A DNA stretch of 64,000 nucleotides from Buddleja alternifolia. Lineage: Eukaryota; Streptophyta; Magnoliopsida; Lamiales; Scrophulariaceae. The stretch covers positions 1,116,001 through 1,180,000 of the forward strand of contig CM033394.1 in NCBI GenBank assembly GCA_019426215.1, given 5' to 3'. Below the pieces are notes generated by a model that worked only from the letters and a program-made list of their open reading frames with translations, searched no databases and had not been told where the DNA came from. Numbering within the stretch: position 1 is the stretch's first letter; each line of letters opens with the position of its first letter. Positions 48,308 through 60,021 of this stretch are shown piece after piece. The translations under genes were made by a program, and so were the position numbers.

Positions 48308-49520
48308 ATCCCTGAAGGATTTAATATGCCTGAAGCATATAAATCAAGTTCTCGAGAACATTATTCAATTAAATTAAGTCAGTCATTGTATGGACTGAAA
48401 CAATCTGGACGAATGTGGTATAATCGTCTCAGTGAATATTTTTTGAAGGAAGGATATAAGAATGATCAAATTTGTCCTTGTATTTTCATGAAAAGATCTG
48501 GAAATGAGTTTGTTATAATTACAGTTTATGTTGACGATTTAAATATCGTTTGAAAAGATTTCAAAAACTGTTAATTGCTTAAAGAAAGAATTTGAGATGA
48601 AAGATCTTGGAAGAACAAAATTTTGCCTTAGGTTGCAAATTGAATATTTAAAAAACGGAATTTTTGTATATCAAGACGCTTATATATCAAAGGTGCTAAA
48701 ACGATTCTATATGGATAAATCACATCCATTGAGCACCCCGATGGTCGTAAGGTCACTAGATGTGAACAAAGATCCTTTTCGACCTCAAGAAAGTGATGAA
48801 GAACTACTTGGTCCTGAAGTACCATATCTAAGTGCAATCGGTGCACTAATGTATCTTGCTTGTCATACTCGACCTGATATAGCATTCGCTGTTAATCTAT
48901 TAGCAAGATATAGTTCTTCTCCTACACGAAGGCATTGGAATGGGGTTAAACTGGTACTCCGCTACCTTAGAGGAACACTCGATATGGGTTTGTTTTATTT
49001 CAATGTACCCAAGTCCGAATTGGTTAGATATGCAGATGCTGGATATATGTCTGATCCTCATAATGGTCGTTCACAAACGGGCTATTTATTTACATCTGGT
49101 GGCACAGCCATTTCATGGCGATCTATGAAACAAACTATATAGGCCACATCATCTAATCATGCAGAAATCTTGGCTATTCATGAGGCAAGTCGAGAATGTG
49201 TTTGGTTAAGATCCATGATTCAACACATTCGAGGGACTTGTGGTTTATCTTCTGGAAAAATGATCCCGACGATCTTATATGAAGATAATTCCGCATGTAT
49301 CACACAATTGAAAGAAGGGTACATTAAAGGAGATAGAACAAAGCATATTTCACCAAAATTCTTTTTCACTCATGATCTTCAGAAGAATGGTGATATTAAT
49401 GTTCAACAAATCCGTTCCAGTGATAATCTTGCTGATTTGTTCACCAAGGCACTTCCCACAGCAACGTTTGAAAAACTAGTCTACAATATTGGAGTACGTA
49501 GACTTAAAGATCTTGACTGA
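46010..49520 (+). pseudogene. copia pol polyprotein (broken)
   Basis: The domains in order are: aspartic protease (LADSATTH in place of the more usual DSGA/CT), GAG-pre-integrase with HDRLGHPG and CAACSQGK, and integrase with GDICGPI, RLDNAGEF and NGLAESF (DDE set present). Reverse transcriptase follows with KARLVAQGFSQ, LYGLKQSGRMWY and the YVDD active site, then RNase H with the HAEILAIHEASRECVW block. Breaks: TAG at 48047-48049 at the start of RT, TGA at 48551-48553 with a small deletion and frameshift right after YVDD, and TAG at 49140-49142 in RNase H. A (TA)n expansion at 48278-48302 adds an in-frame Tyr-Ile run within RT. No functional polyprotein can be made. Confidence 0.93.
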
Positions 49521-49735
49521 TATTGTCATGAGAGGTAGATAATACGCGCCGTACTCTTTTTCCCTTAACCAAGGTTTTTCCCACTGGGTTTTCCTGGTAA
49601 GGTTTTTAATGAGCCAGCATCTGATTGCGTATTGATATGTACTCTTTTTCCTTCACTAGGTTTTTGTCCCATTGGGTTTTTCCTAGTAAGGTTTTAACGA
49701 GTCATATTCTTAAGTGATGGACATCCAAGGGGGAG

Positions 49736-50032
49736 TGTTATGAATAATTATATGGATGTCCATATATCCTCCACTACATGATATGATGGATAATCATTTC
49801 TCCTCCTCTTTATGTTATAGTGGATGATCATTGTTCTTCCACTACTTGTAAATCCATCTTTTCCATTATGTATTCAACTTTTGAAATAATTGTACCTACT
49901 ATTTTATGCCTATAAATAGGACATGAAGTTGTATTGTTAAGACACACACAAGAATATCAATAAAAGAGTTCTCTACTTAATTCTCTCATTTTATTCTCTC
50001 AATTTCATAATATTTGAGTTTATTTCATAACA
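49736..50032 (+). repeat. 3' LTR of the copia element
   Basis: Near-identical to the 5' LTR, with about five substitutions over 297 bases. It directly follows the polypurine tract at 49727-49735. Confidence 0.93.
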
Positions 50033-50439
50033 GTTTTTTATTTTTGTATGAGAAAAGTGAAAAAAGTAGGTGTTTTTTATTTTGTTATTAAAATGGTTGA
50101 AATTTGTGAGTGTGATGGGTGAAATAATTGAAAAGCAAAGATGAGATGGATGGAAGAGAGATGAGAGAGAAAGTATATGAGAGGTAAAATGTGAGATAAG
50201 TGATCTGAAATGTAATTTTAAAAACTTGATTGAAATTTATTCTAAACGTCAAAATAAAAATGAAAATGAGAATATTTTCAATTAAAAACAGTGTAAAATG
50301 TGTATTTTTATTTTCAGATAAAAATAAAAATGAAAAAAGTACAATGAAAACACGAACAAAGCCAAAGGGTTTCATTTTTTCTATTTTTATGTGAATAATT
50401 ATAAGATAATTGTTTTGATAATTTTTGTTTGATGCTCTG

Positions 50440-53115
50440 TTTTCCTTTTTGCCAAAGCAGAGGAATACTATTTGAGGATTAATTTATATGATCAGCTAAA
50501 TTAATTGTTGGGATTATATTATGCGATGAATCTTTTTAGGGTGGAATGAAGATGAAGAATTTTCGTTTGAAATTCGGGAGAAATCACAGACATTTTATCT
50601 ATATATGAAAACATTTTGTAAGCCCAATAACTTTATTAATATATCACAAGAATGTAGAATTGAGTTCAAATTTAGCATAAAAAGGAGCCCAAACAAAGGA
50701 AGACACAAAAAAATTAAAAAAAAAGAATTAAGTCTAGACCCAAACCCAAACTATTGGGCCTGTGAAGTAGACCCACTTGTCAGACCCATTGGGTTTGGGT
50801 CTAGGTCTAGCCAAATCCCAAACTTTTGGTTCGGGACGGCCTGGGCCAGGGCCAGATCCAACCAATGCCAGGCCTAGCACACGCACACTTCCTAAAAGCT
50901 TTTTCAATCAAATAATCTCATCAACCATAGCCTTAAAATAGGAAAAATGCAATTTTGGTCTCTAATGTTGGCACCTAAATCAGTTTTGGTCCCTCATTTG
51001 TTGGACTCGACACTTTTGGTCCCTAATTATTCAATTTTTAACGCTTTTCGTCCCTGCCATTAACTTTTCCGTTTAAACTTAACGGAAATGTCATAGGTGT
51101 CAGTTTTTTAATTTCCATTTAATTTTAAATTCTGAAGTGGATAAAAATTTAAAAAAAACATTAAAAAATATAAAAAAGAGGAAAAAAATTAAATAAATAT
51201 TACGATTTAGCCTTTCTAGTGTTGTTTATTTTTTTATTTTTTGGAAATATTTTTTATTTTTATATTAAAATTTTAATTATTTTTTATTATTTTTTTATCT
51301 TTTTATTTTTTTATTTCATATTATTTTTTATTTATTTTCATTATTTAAAATAATATTTAAATTTTAAATTTATTTTTAATTACCATTTTAATTAGTTTAT
51401 ATTTTATCTTATTTATTTTATTATTTATTATTTGTTATTTTTTATTAATTTTATTATTTAAAGCAATATTTTAACTTTTTATTTTTGAAATATTTTTTTT
51501 ATTTTTTATTCATATTTCAATTTGTTTTTATTGTATTTTATTTATTTTTATTATTTTATATTTTTATTAGTTTTATTATTTGAAATAATATGTAACTTTT
51601 AAAATTTTAAATATTTTTTTATTTTTTAATTAATATTTCAATTAGTTTTTATTTTATTTTATTTATTTTTAGTATTTTATATTTTTTATTAATTTTATTA
51701 TTTAAAATAATATTTTACTTTTTTATTATTTTAAATATTTTTTTTATTAAAAAAATTTACTATTTATTATTTTTTATTTAATTTTTAATTTTATATTAAA
51801 TTTCAATTAATTTTTTCATTTTATTTTTATGTTTTTATCCAATCTCCACGTGGCGGATTGGGATTTGACCACCAAGGCACAATTGGCTTGAAATTGAAAA
51901 TCCTCAAATTGAAAAATATAACAAAACCCTAATTTTGACTTTTTTGGAAGAATTTCGTCAATTTTGACCAAATAGTTAACGGCAGGGATGAAAAGTGCCA
52001 AAAGTTAAATGATTAGAGACCAAAAGTGTCGAATCCAACAAATGAGGGACCAAAACTGATTTAGGTGCCAATATTAGGGACTAAAACTGTATTTTTTCCT
52101 CCTTAAAATATAACCAAATATGGCCTATAATTTTCAATTCAATACTCATTATTTTCTTATGTTGTGATGGAGTGGGCTAGTAGGGTTGCTTATCAACGTG
52201 GACTTCCACAGAGTTATGTTATGGCTGCGTGTGCCAAAATTCAAATATTTGGCTCATATGGTCTTGGAGTAAGTCTATTATTAATAGTAGTAATAATAAT
52301 AATATTTTTTAACAAAAACAAATTGCCCACATTTTTCTTTTAATAATATAGTGTAATATTGTACCTTCTTGGCATTCAGGTGCACAATTCTCACTCTGAT
52401 ATTAATGTTTTATGTGTTGGAGTTTGGACCATACTTTGCCGCTTTGGAGGTAAGTATTTTATTATTTTCGTGTTTGTTAGCAAAAGAAAAACTCGTAGTA
52501 TAAATGTATAATCTACTCATATGAACCATTTTTTTCCCAATTAAAAGCATTTTTCTTATACTTCTTGAAAAAAGACAAATTATCACATATATTTTATAAA
52601 ATGACCTGTGACGCCTTAGTATTTGTAAATAACTAGACATTTTTACGCCCGAACTTCCATGCTTTGATGGACTAGGCCTGACATTGGTTGGGTCTGGCCT
52701 AGACCCAGACCTATAACTTTGGGTTTTGACTAGACCCAAACCCAATAGGTCTGGCGAGTCGGTCTACTTCGCAGGCCCAATAGTTTGGGTCTGGGTCTGG
52801 ACCATATCCCTTTTTTTTGGGCACTTTTTGTCTTTCTTTGTTTGTGCTCCTTTTTATTTTAAATTTAGACCCAATTATACATTCTTGTGATATATTAATG
52901 AAGTTATTGGGCTTACATAATCCAAAAATATTTTTATATATAAATAAAATGCCAGTGATTTCTCCTGAATTTTGCTTCAAGCATATCAAACAAAAATTCT
53001 TCTTCTTAATTCCACCCTACAAAAATTCATCACATAATAAAATCCCAACAATTAATTTAGCTGATCATATAAATTAATCATCAAATAGTATTCCTCTGCT
53101 TTGGCAGAAAGGAAA
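50440..53115. repeat. Inverted repeat pair bracketing poly(A) polymerase exons
   Basis: The bases at 50440-50880 match 53115-52680 in inverted orientation. Shared words are GCAGAGGAATACTATTTGA, TTATATGATCAGCTAAATTA, AAGCCCAATAACTT and AACTATTGGGCC. Between the arms lie a foldback element (50941-52100) and the first two recognisable exons of the second poly(A) polymerase copy. The arms end near short 'GGGTCTGGG'-type runs. They could be two insertions of one element in opposite orientation or the TIRs of a larger element. Confidence 0.75.
50941..52100. mobile_element. Foldback element with 10-bp TSD
   Basis: The 1,160-bp element has arms of about 120 bp (left GGAAAAATGCAATTTTGGTC; right the inverse), including CAGTTTTGGTCCCTCATTTG. 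CCTTAAAATA is exactly duplicated at 50931-50940 and 52101-52110. The core is an extremely AT-rich TTTTATTT array (51150-51840). Mutator-type TSD length. No coding sequence. Confidence 0.87.
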
Positions 53116-54110
53116 ACAGAGTAATATTAAAATATTGCGAGTGTAAAAATTATAAGATTAAGTACGAAAGTGTTCCGATTGACATGAAGTAGGGTCGAAA
53201 ATGCATCTTACCTTAAGAAAATAAAAATAAAATAACCTTGCAGTATTCTGACACTTTAAACACATGCCTGATTTTTTTCATATTCTTGCATAAAACTGGC
53301 AAAATTATTCTTTATATAGTTGAAACTTGATAACAATATATGACATTAATAATGGTCCGATTCATTCACAACAAGTGTTCATTATGGTACTATCAATAAT
53401 TTCAATGGAACCTCATTTTCTAAAATATGGACTGAAGATAACATGGCAACAATTTGAATCATGCTTGACTAGTCCAGCCACCTTATTTTGAGCCACCTTA
53501 TTTTGAAAACATAACGAATATCCTCCTCTTATATTAAAACATTACAATCGCTCCTTTTATCAAACAATTAACGGAATTTGCTAACATCATCAAAAAATAT
53601 TTTCTAGATTTTCCATTTTGCCCTTGAGTAATTTTTCATATTAAAAAGGATGATTGTAATTTTCAATTTGGTCTTAAATAAATTATTTTATAAAGACTTA
53701 TTAATATTTTGATAATAAAATGCAAATTCGATTTATGCCAATTCAATTGTCTTTTAAAAAATAAAAACACATACGAGTTTTGATTTATTTTAGGCAATAT
53801 CACAATTCAATGTACATGAATCTAAATTATTAAGTTGCCAAAAATATAACGTTTGACTAATAGAGAGGGGTAAGTGTAAGATTTTATTGTAAAAGGGGGG
53901 TGTTTGTTATGGGCAAAAAATAAGTGGACTGAATTGTAACTACACTAAATAAGAGAGGTAGTTGGTGTAATTAACCCAATTATAATTTTTTTTAAAAAAA
54001 AATTGGGTTGGACTTAATTTGGACCCTACTTACAATAAACCTAAAACCAAAATGAAATCAACCTGGAACTAATCTAATAGAAACCAACGTAAACCAACTT
54101 AAGAAAAAAG
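53116..54110. other. Intronic/intergenic DNA of the broken copy
   Basis: No gene is seen. About 53505-53980 has diverged inverted words such as CCTCTTATATTAAAACATTACAA, suggesting a worn long-TIR element whose ends I cannot fix. Confidence 0.4.
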
Positions 54111-54752
54111 GAAAAATTGCAATTTTGCTACTGTAACTATATGAGGGTGGCAATTTTGGTCCTCTATGTTTTGCCACTAGCAAAATCAGGACAATAACTC
54201 TTTAATTTTTGCGCATTGAGGACTTTTGTCATCGGAAATTTTCAGTTTGGCCGGAAATTGGCATGTGCTACTCACGTGACCCTTCAAATTGGGGATTTCC
54301 AATTTTCCGGCCAAACACTACAAAAAAATTGGGTATCAACTATGCGCGTTTTCACAAGAAATTCATAACTCATTATAAAAAGCTCGGATTCATGAACTGT
54401 TTTCTTCCCATAAAACTAGACACATAGGGCTATCCATACATATATTGAACATAATTAGGAGACGTCTAGAACAAAACAATTTTGTATTCAAATTAGCTAA
54501 AAATCTGTCGGCTGTGCGCACAGTTGATGCCCAATTTTTTTGTAGTGTTTGGCCGGAAAATTGGAAATCCCCGATTTGAAGGGTCACGTGAGTAGCACAT
54601 GCCAATTTCCGGCTAAATTGAAAAGTTCCCATGACAAAAGTCCTCAATGCGCGAAAATTAAAGAGTTCTTGTCCTGATTTTGCTAGTGGCAAAACATAAA
54701 GGATCAAAATTGTCACCCCCATATAGTTACAAGACCAAAATTGCAATTTTTC
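54111..54752. mobile_element. Large foldback hairpin with CACTA-like inner ends
   Basis: The arms 54111-54347 and 54517-54752 are nearly perfect inverse copies (about 237 bp, beginning GAAAAATTGCAATTTTG). Within the arms, CACTACAAAAAAATTGGG (54319) and its inverse CCCAATTTTTTTGTAGTG (ending 54548) resemble CACTA termini. A transcript through it would form a long hairpin able to feed small-RNA production. No clear TSD because the flanks are A-rich. Confidence 0.8.
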
Positions 54753-55529
54753 AAAAAAAAAAATCTGAAAAATCAATCCAATTCAAAACTAGTTGATTTG
54801 GGTTGGAATCATAGTTTGAGAACTTTTGAACATCACTAGTTTTGAACCTTTTCCAACACATGATAGTGACTAATGAACTACTGATTGTTGTTTCCTTACC
54901 TATAATATAGGGTACAACTAATCTAATTATCAAGAAATGATTCTTTTTAACAATTTCTAATACTAAGGTTGTATTATATTACCTTTGGTTTTTGTGATAC
55001 TGATAAACTATTGAGGTGACACTATATTAGTCACATGGTTCATAACATAGAGTCATAAAATCAAATTAAGTTTGCCTCGTCAAAATCGTTTGACGGTCCA
55101 AAAACAATTTGTATTCATCCCTCTTCAATCTATATAGTTTAGATAAAACAATTTTTGATTAGCGTATTTATGTTTTCCTTTGATTACATTTGTTGGACTT
55201 CTTTGGTGTACTCCGTGACATGCTTGCAAGTACACACGGAGTTTCAGACATACTATGTATCAAGAATGCAAAAGTCCCTCAAATAAAATTCAGCTTTGAT
55301 GGGGTCAAATTTGATCTTCCTTACGCCAGGCTTAATGCAGCGTCTATTCATGAGGTGGGAGGATTAATAAACAATTAGGTTGTATTTGGATTGAAGGATT
55401 TCAAAGCCATCATCAAATCTATTGAGTTTGTTTGGATGATTTCAAGTTGTAATGGATTTCAAATCCCTTGTTGCTCATTTTGAGCTATTTTCTTAATCAC
55501 TATGATGGATTTCAAATTACACCAATTTG

Positions 55530-56182
55530 TGTTGGGCGCAGCGGAAGTTTTGGGCCCGAGATTTAACTTATTAAGATTCGGCAAGTCCCACCAACAAGTT
55601 AATGACAAAATAATATCCGAAGAATATAACTATAATGCACACAAGATTTACGTGGTTCGGCAAAATCCGCCTACGTCCACGAGAGTTTCCGTTCTTCCAC
55701 TATGAGAGAAATTTACCGGTACAAAAAATACACACTTGAGTTTATAGACAAACTCAAGAAAATCACTCTTGTACAACCACTCTCAAAGTTATATAGAACA
55801 CTACCCTCAACCCCCTTTTGTATTGCCCCGAAAGAAAAACCCCACAAGTGTTTCCCGTGTAGTACAATTTGTATCTACCACAAATTGCTTTCCCTAGTAT
55901 ACACTACACTTTTCCTAGTATATACTACACTACACACACTTTGCTCTCTATGTTTTTCTCTCGGTTTGGGATGAATGAAATGAGCAATGGAAGGCTGCTA
56001 TTTATAACACAATTTCCACCAACCAAAACTCCTCCCATTGGTTGAAATTCCCACCGTTCAAAACAAGTTGGTTGGAGTAATTCAACTTTGATGGCCACCT
56101 ACCAATTTTACTTTTGAATTTCAACTTTGATGGCCACCTACCATTTTATTGTTTATTTATTATTGTGGACAAATACCTAACA
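55530..56182. mobile_element. Solo LTR in intron 5 of the broken copy
   Basis: The 653-bp insertion begins TGTTGGGCGC and ends CCTAACA. ATTTG flanks it (55525-55529, 56183-56187). It contains CCACTATGAGAGAAATTTACC, typical of plant LTR sequences, but no genes. It sits inside an older element that begins near 55379 (TTGTATTTGGATTG) and ends near 56250 (CATTCAAACACACC). Confidence 0.85.
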
Positions 56183-56953
56183 ATTTGAAGTCGTTTGAAA
56201 TTTTTCCTCCAAATCCACTTCCCAAATCCAAATCCCTCCATTCAAACACACCATTAATTCTTTTGAATTAACTATAAAACCAATAAGTTTGATAGTTTGT
56301 GCTTTATAGTTAATTTAATGATTTAATGATTTACTAATATTATAACTTACATATTCATCTGCTATATGTAGGCTGTGGACGTGCTCAATCCATTCTTGTT
56401 AACAAATATTGATGAGACCAGTCGAAGAAGTATGTCTGGTGTTGTTACTAATAAAAGAATACTGCAACTTATCCCAAACATTGAGGTAAATTCTATTCTG
56501 CTTTTGCTGCTGAGCTGAACAAATTATATTACCTTATATCTATAAGCACGTATTACCTTATGAACAGGAACGTTTGGTCGTCGTAATTCAATCATTTTTT
56601 TTAATATTTTCCTCAGCTATTCAAACCGAAACGACATCGTTTCAATCCCACCTCCCTAACAACCAATCGAAATCCAACAACACTAATACCGTGGGTCCCC
56701 CTCTTATGCAGATGCAGACTCCAATCAATATAATTACTTCTCTCTCCGTCTGTTTTCTTGGTTAATTCTCTCTCCTCTGTCCAAATGCTCTCAGCAAAGC
56801 ACCATTCATTATAATTATTGCTTGAATGATGATGGGGTTTATCAATTAATTGTAAAGAAATAAGTCGAATGAAACAAAATACTTTTTAAGTTTGTCAAGA
56901 TCTCAACCCCAAAACTCCCAAAGATCCAATTTTTCTTAACCACAACGCCAGAA

Positions 56954-57145
56954 ATGGAGATCAAAACCCTAAAAACCGAACAAATTCCCACTCTCCCCGA
57001 AGAAATCATCGAAGAAATCTTGTCAAGAATTCCGGTAAAATTCCTCTTGCAATTCAGGTGCGTTTCGCGTTCATGGTGTTATTTAATCGGCAGCAAAAAC
57101 TTCATCAAAACCCACCTCCAAAATTCAACAAAATTATTGCTTTAG
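56954..57145 (+). pseudogene. F-box N-terminal fragment
   Basis: The 63-codon frame encodes LPEEIIEEILSRIPVK then FRCVSRSWCYLI, an F-box that would bind SKP1 in an SCF ubiquitin ligase. Family members are about 350-400 aa; here the frame stops right after the domain and no kelch or FBA region follows. It is the first of several unrelated gene fragments in the same orientation. Confidence 0.75.
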
Positions 57146-57183
57146 GTTTGGTTTTGCTTTGCATTTTCTTTTCGTTTTTACAG

Positions 57184-57268
57184 AGTCAACGCAATGTCCC
57201 TCCAAGGTGGAGGTTTAATTGATGGCAGAGGTGAACAGTGGTGGGAATTACCCTGCAAACCCCATAAG
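57184..57268 (+). pseudogene. Polygalacturonase-like exon fragment
   Basis: Between a CAG acceptor and a GTATTT donor, about 28 codons read MSLQGGGLIDGRGEQWWEL then PCKPHK, the conserved GGGxIDGRGxxWW block of plant GH28 polygalacturonases, which cut pectin in the cell wall. No neighbouring exons are seen, so this is an isolated exon. Confidence 0.75.
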
Positions 57269-58410
57269 GTATTTATTTAATTTTTTATTCCTTTTGAAGC
57301 TTTTTGCTTCTCAGATTTTTGCATTTTTCAGGAACAAGAAGGGGAAAGGAGATGAAGGCGTTGACTGAGGTGAAAGTGAGTACGATCATCGAGGACTATG
57401 GCTATGGTGCTGAGGAGGAGCTCTTGAGTCTGAACAAAGAATGAGAGGAGCAGATTTGCTGAGCTGAAGGGCTGAAGCTGTTATTTGAAGAGAAAACAGA
57501 GAGGTAAATCCGTCTGGGCGTATGTCTGTTAATTTCATGGCTCGGCGTTTTTTTTTACTGATAAGTACTATTGGGGTTGAAGAGTTGGAATAGTTTTTGC
57601 TTGATGCAGCTTCCATATTGTGGTTTTTCAGATGGTACCATTTACATTCGCATTCACAGACGAACTAAAAGGTTTTTCTCTTTTTTCTGGTTTCTTCCTA
57701 ACATTTTTATGCTTTTTTAATTGTTTCTGATTTGTTTTGATTTTTCTGAATTTTATTCAATTTGTTTTTAATTTTATGAGTTTTTTGGGTTCATTATTTT
57801 TTTCCTTTGAATTCTTTTCTAATTTCTTCTGATTTTTGATTCAAATCTCTTTTAAATTTTTTCAGAAATTTTTAGATTTTTTCTGATTCATTTTCTTATC
57901 ATGTTTTATTTTCAGATATTTTGTTTATTTTTTGTCACTGTTTCTCTTTTTTTACATTTTCTGGATTTTCTATTTCTTTTCTCAGTTTTTAATTTGCTTT
58001 CCAAAGTTTGTTATTTTTCTGAATTTTTGCCAGTTTGTCCTGATTTTTATGAATTTTCTGGATTCTTTTTGTTTTTTTTTGGTGATTTTTTTATTTTTCC
58101 TTATTTATTTTGACTTTTCTGACTTTCAAGGTTTGTTTTTCGTTTTTCTAAATTTTTTTCCTATTTGTTTTTATTCATTTTTCTGATATTTTTCAATTTT
58201 TTTTGAACTTTTTCCCTCAAGTTTTTCCTAAATATTTTGATAAAATTGCAAAAAAACCGAACCTAATGGTGCGTGATGGTCATATGACGATTTCCATTAA
58301 GTTTCAATGTTGTTTTGAATGATTCAGTATTTAGATTATACGCAATAATACAATTGGATGATTGAAAATTAAAGCTTGTCATTGGACTTTTTCTTATCTG
58401 ATTATTGCAG

Positions 58411-58734
58411 TTGCGCCAAGAAAAAATAGCCGAAAGAATAAGAGCATTGCAAGAGTTAGTTCCCAGTGTCAACAAGGTCAGCTTTCTATCTACTAGGATA
58501 CTCATCTTGCAGTCAAGCAGACATATTCTCTGCAGTAATAGTATACTCCGTGTTTTCGTCTAATACCACTATTTTGCCTTGTCCATGTCTTTTGGAATAT
58601 CTTTTTTGTTATATGAAATATATTTGAGAAGATTATTGCTAATGCTCTAACTAAAAGAATTTATGCAGACAGATAGAGCAACCAAGCTTGATGAAATTGT
58701 GGATTATGTGAAATTCTTGAGGCTGCAAGTGAAG
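58411..58734 (+). pseudogene. bHLH transcription factor fragment (two exons)
   Basis: Exon 58411-58476 encodes LRQEKIAERIRALQELVP then SVNK (end of the basic region, helix 1). Exon 58669-58734 encodes TDRATKLDEIVDYVKFLRLQ then VK (helix 2). The splice sites are intact and the phase matches. The sequence is close to the UNE12/LRL-type bHLH subgroup, where a K/TDKA..LDEIIDYVKFL helix 2 is usual. The basic region and the remaining exons are missing. Confidence 0.8.
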
Positions 58735-60021
58735 GTACCATTATGAATCCCTTTAAGTATTGCTCGCTTAAGATGTAAATGTGTTAAAGATTTGAGGATA
58801 TATCTTATTGCACTAGCAAATCGGTGATATAACTATCTTAAATTTAAGAATTGAAGACAAATTTAACCAGAAAATTTTAATTTGGACAAAATTGGCACGT
58901 GGTCAATTCAATCAGGAGATTTTTTTTATTTTCCAGCCCAATTTACTTAGGTGGATCCCAAGTTGCCAACTTGACATGCCAAACGAAAATTCTCGAAAAA
59001 AAATCATAAAACCGTTTATTTTTCATACTATTATTATATATTTATATCAACTAACATATATAAATTGAAATGTCAAAAAAGAACTTTAAAGAAAATAATA
59101 GGAAACTTGAATCTGTATCATCTTCCAACCGCCCACCCCAATTGCACTGTTAAATTGTGTGAATGTGTTTTTTTCAAAGGGTGGGCAGCAACTGGAGGTG
59201 GGCGTCTCTGGGAAGATGATAGTTTTTCCCTTTATTTTCTTTTCTTTTCTTTATTTTCTTTATTGAACTCAACAAGGTTTAACAGTGCCTTTTACACAAG
59301 TTCTTGGTCTATATTCGGAGGCCATATTCTAAGCATGAAAAGAAATTTCAAAATTTTCCTAGATAACATATGTAATATGGCAGCTTGCTGGCTTTGACTC
59401 CAGAATATATTTTGTAATTTCTTTAAATTTGTTATCAGGATAAACTTTGTCAATAATGCTGAAGCTTATTATCTGATGATAACAAAAAACAGAAATGATG
59501 TTTACGTATATTGTTATGAATATTTATGTCGTTTATTTTCATGTCTTGAGGTTGTGGTTGAGTAATTTGGAATTCTGGTTTTTAAAATTTTTTAATTGCA
59601 GAAATAGTATATCGGATTTTTTTCTTCATGAGATCCACCTTTTCAGCTTGTTCTTGTGCCGATTCATAAGAATTCATTTGAACTACCAAGGACTGAGATT
59701 ATTGAAACAGAAAAATATGGAGGATTTAACTATGCCTCTGGGAGGTGGATACTTTTATTTCCAGCCACAATTGATAAACGACGTCGTTTTAAGCTATTTA
59801 AAGTTTTATTTCTTTTTTCCCTTCATTTACTTCCTGCAGGCAGCCCGTTCCCATCACAAATTCCACCCATAATTAAAGTTTGCCTAATCACACCACTAAC
59901 TCCACTAATCACACCACTATCTCCACTAATCACACCACTAACTCCACTTTGTGTTTAGGTAAATTTGCTATATTACTAATTTTTTTTGTTTCTTATGTCT
60001 GTTCTTTTTTCTTATTTTCAG

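Larger units (their letters stand above)
43986..50032 (+). mobile_element. Ty1/copia LTR retrotransposon, coding-defective
   Basis: The 6,047-bp element has 297-bp LTRs (43986-44282 and 49736-50032) that differ at about five positions and are flanked by GTTTT on both sides (43981-43985, 50033-50037). The primer-binding region CGTTATCAGCACGA follows the 5' LTR, and a polypurine tract AAGGGGGAG precedes the 3' LTR. The gene order protease, integrase, reverse transcriptase, RNase H is that of copia. Near-identical LTRs mean a young insertion, yet the coding region carries several stops and frameshifts, so it was probably mobilised by helpers or copied from a defective parent. Confidence 0.95.
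43920..50363. mobile_element. MITE split by the copia insertion
   Basis: The left end GGCTTTGTTTGGATGTG and, inverted, the right end GGCTTTGTTCGTGTTTTC pair across the retroelement. Removing 43986-50032 and one TSD leaves a MITE of about 390 bp. Part of the left arm (43920-43985) lies just before the copia LTR. Confidence 0.72.
52167..56485 (+). pseudogene. Second, broken poly(A) polymerase-like copy
   Basis: Four exon-like blocks match the first copy: 52167-52268 (QRGLPQSY, FGSYGLG), 52380-52449, 55196-55354 (FDGVKFDLPYA) and 56372-56485 (NIDETSRRSMSG to LQLIPNIE). The second block reads SDINVLC, so the second catalytic Asp is Asn. At 70 nt its length breaks the frame, where copy 1 has 63. 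The third block has lost the acceptor AG by a 3-base deletion. N-terminal exons and everything after the fourth block are absent. The fourth block is an exon that copy 1 lacks. Intron 2 starts are collinear up to 37880/52665. Intron 5 carries a solo LTR (55530-56182). Confidence 0.85.

Noticed and set aside
50440..53115. Clean Pack-MULE carrying poly(A) polymerase exons
   Set aside because: Collinearity with the other locus continues beyond the right arm and I found no TSD at the arm ends, so it is kept only as a question.
57901..58186. Phe/Leu-rich frames
   Set aside because: T-rich intron-like DNA between the polygalacturonase and bHLH fragments; overlapping frames with the same bias, no domain.
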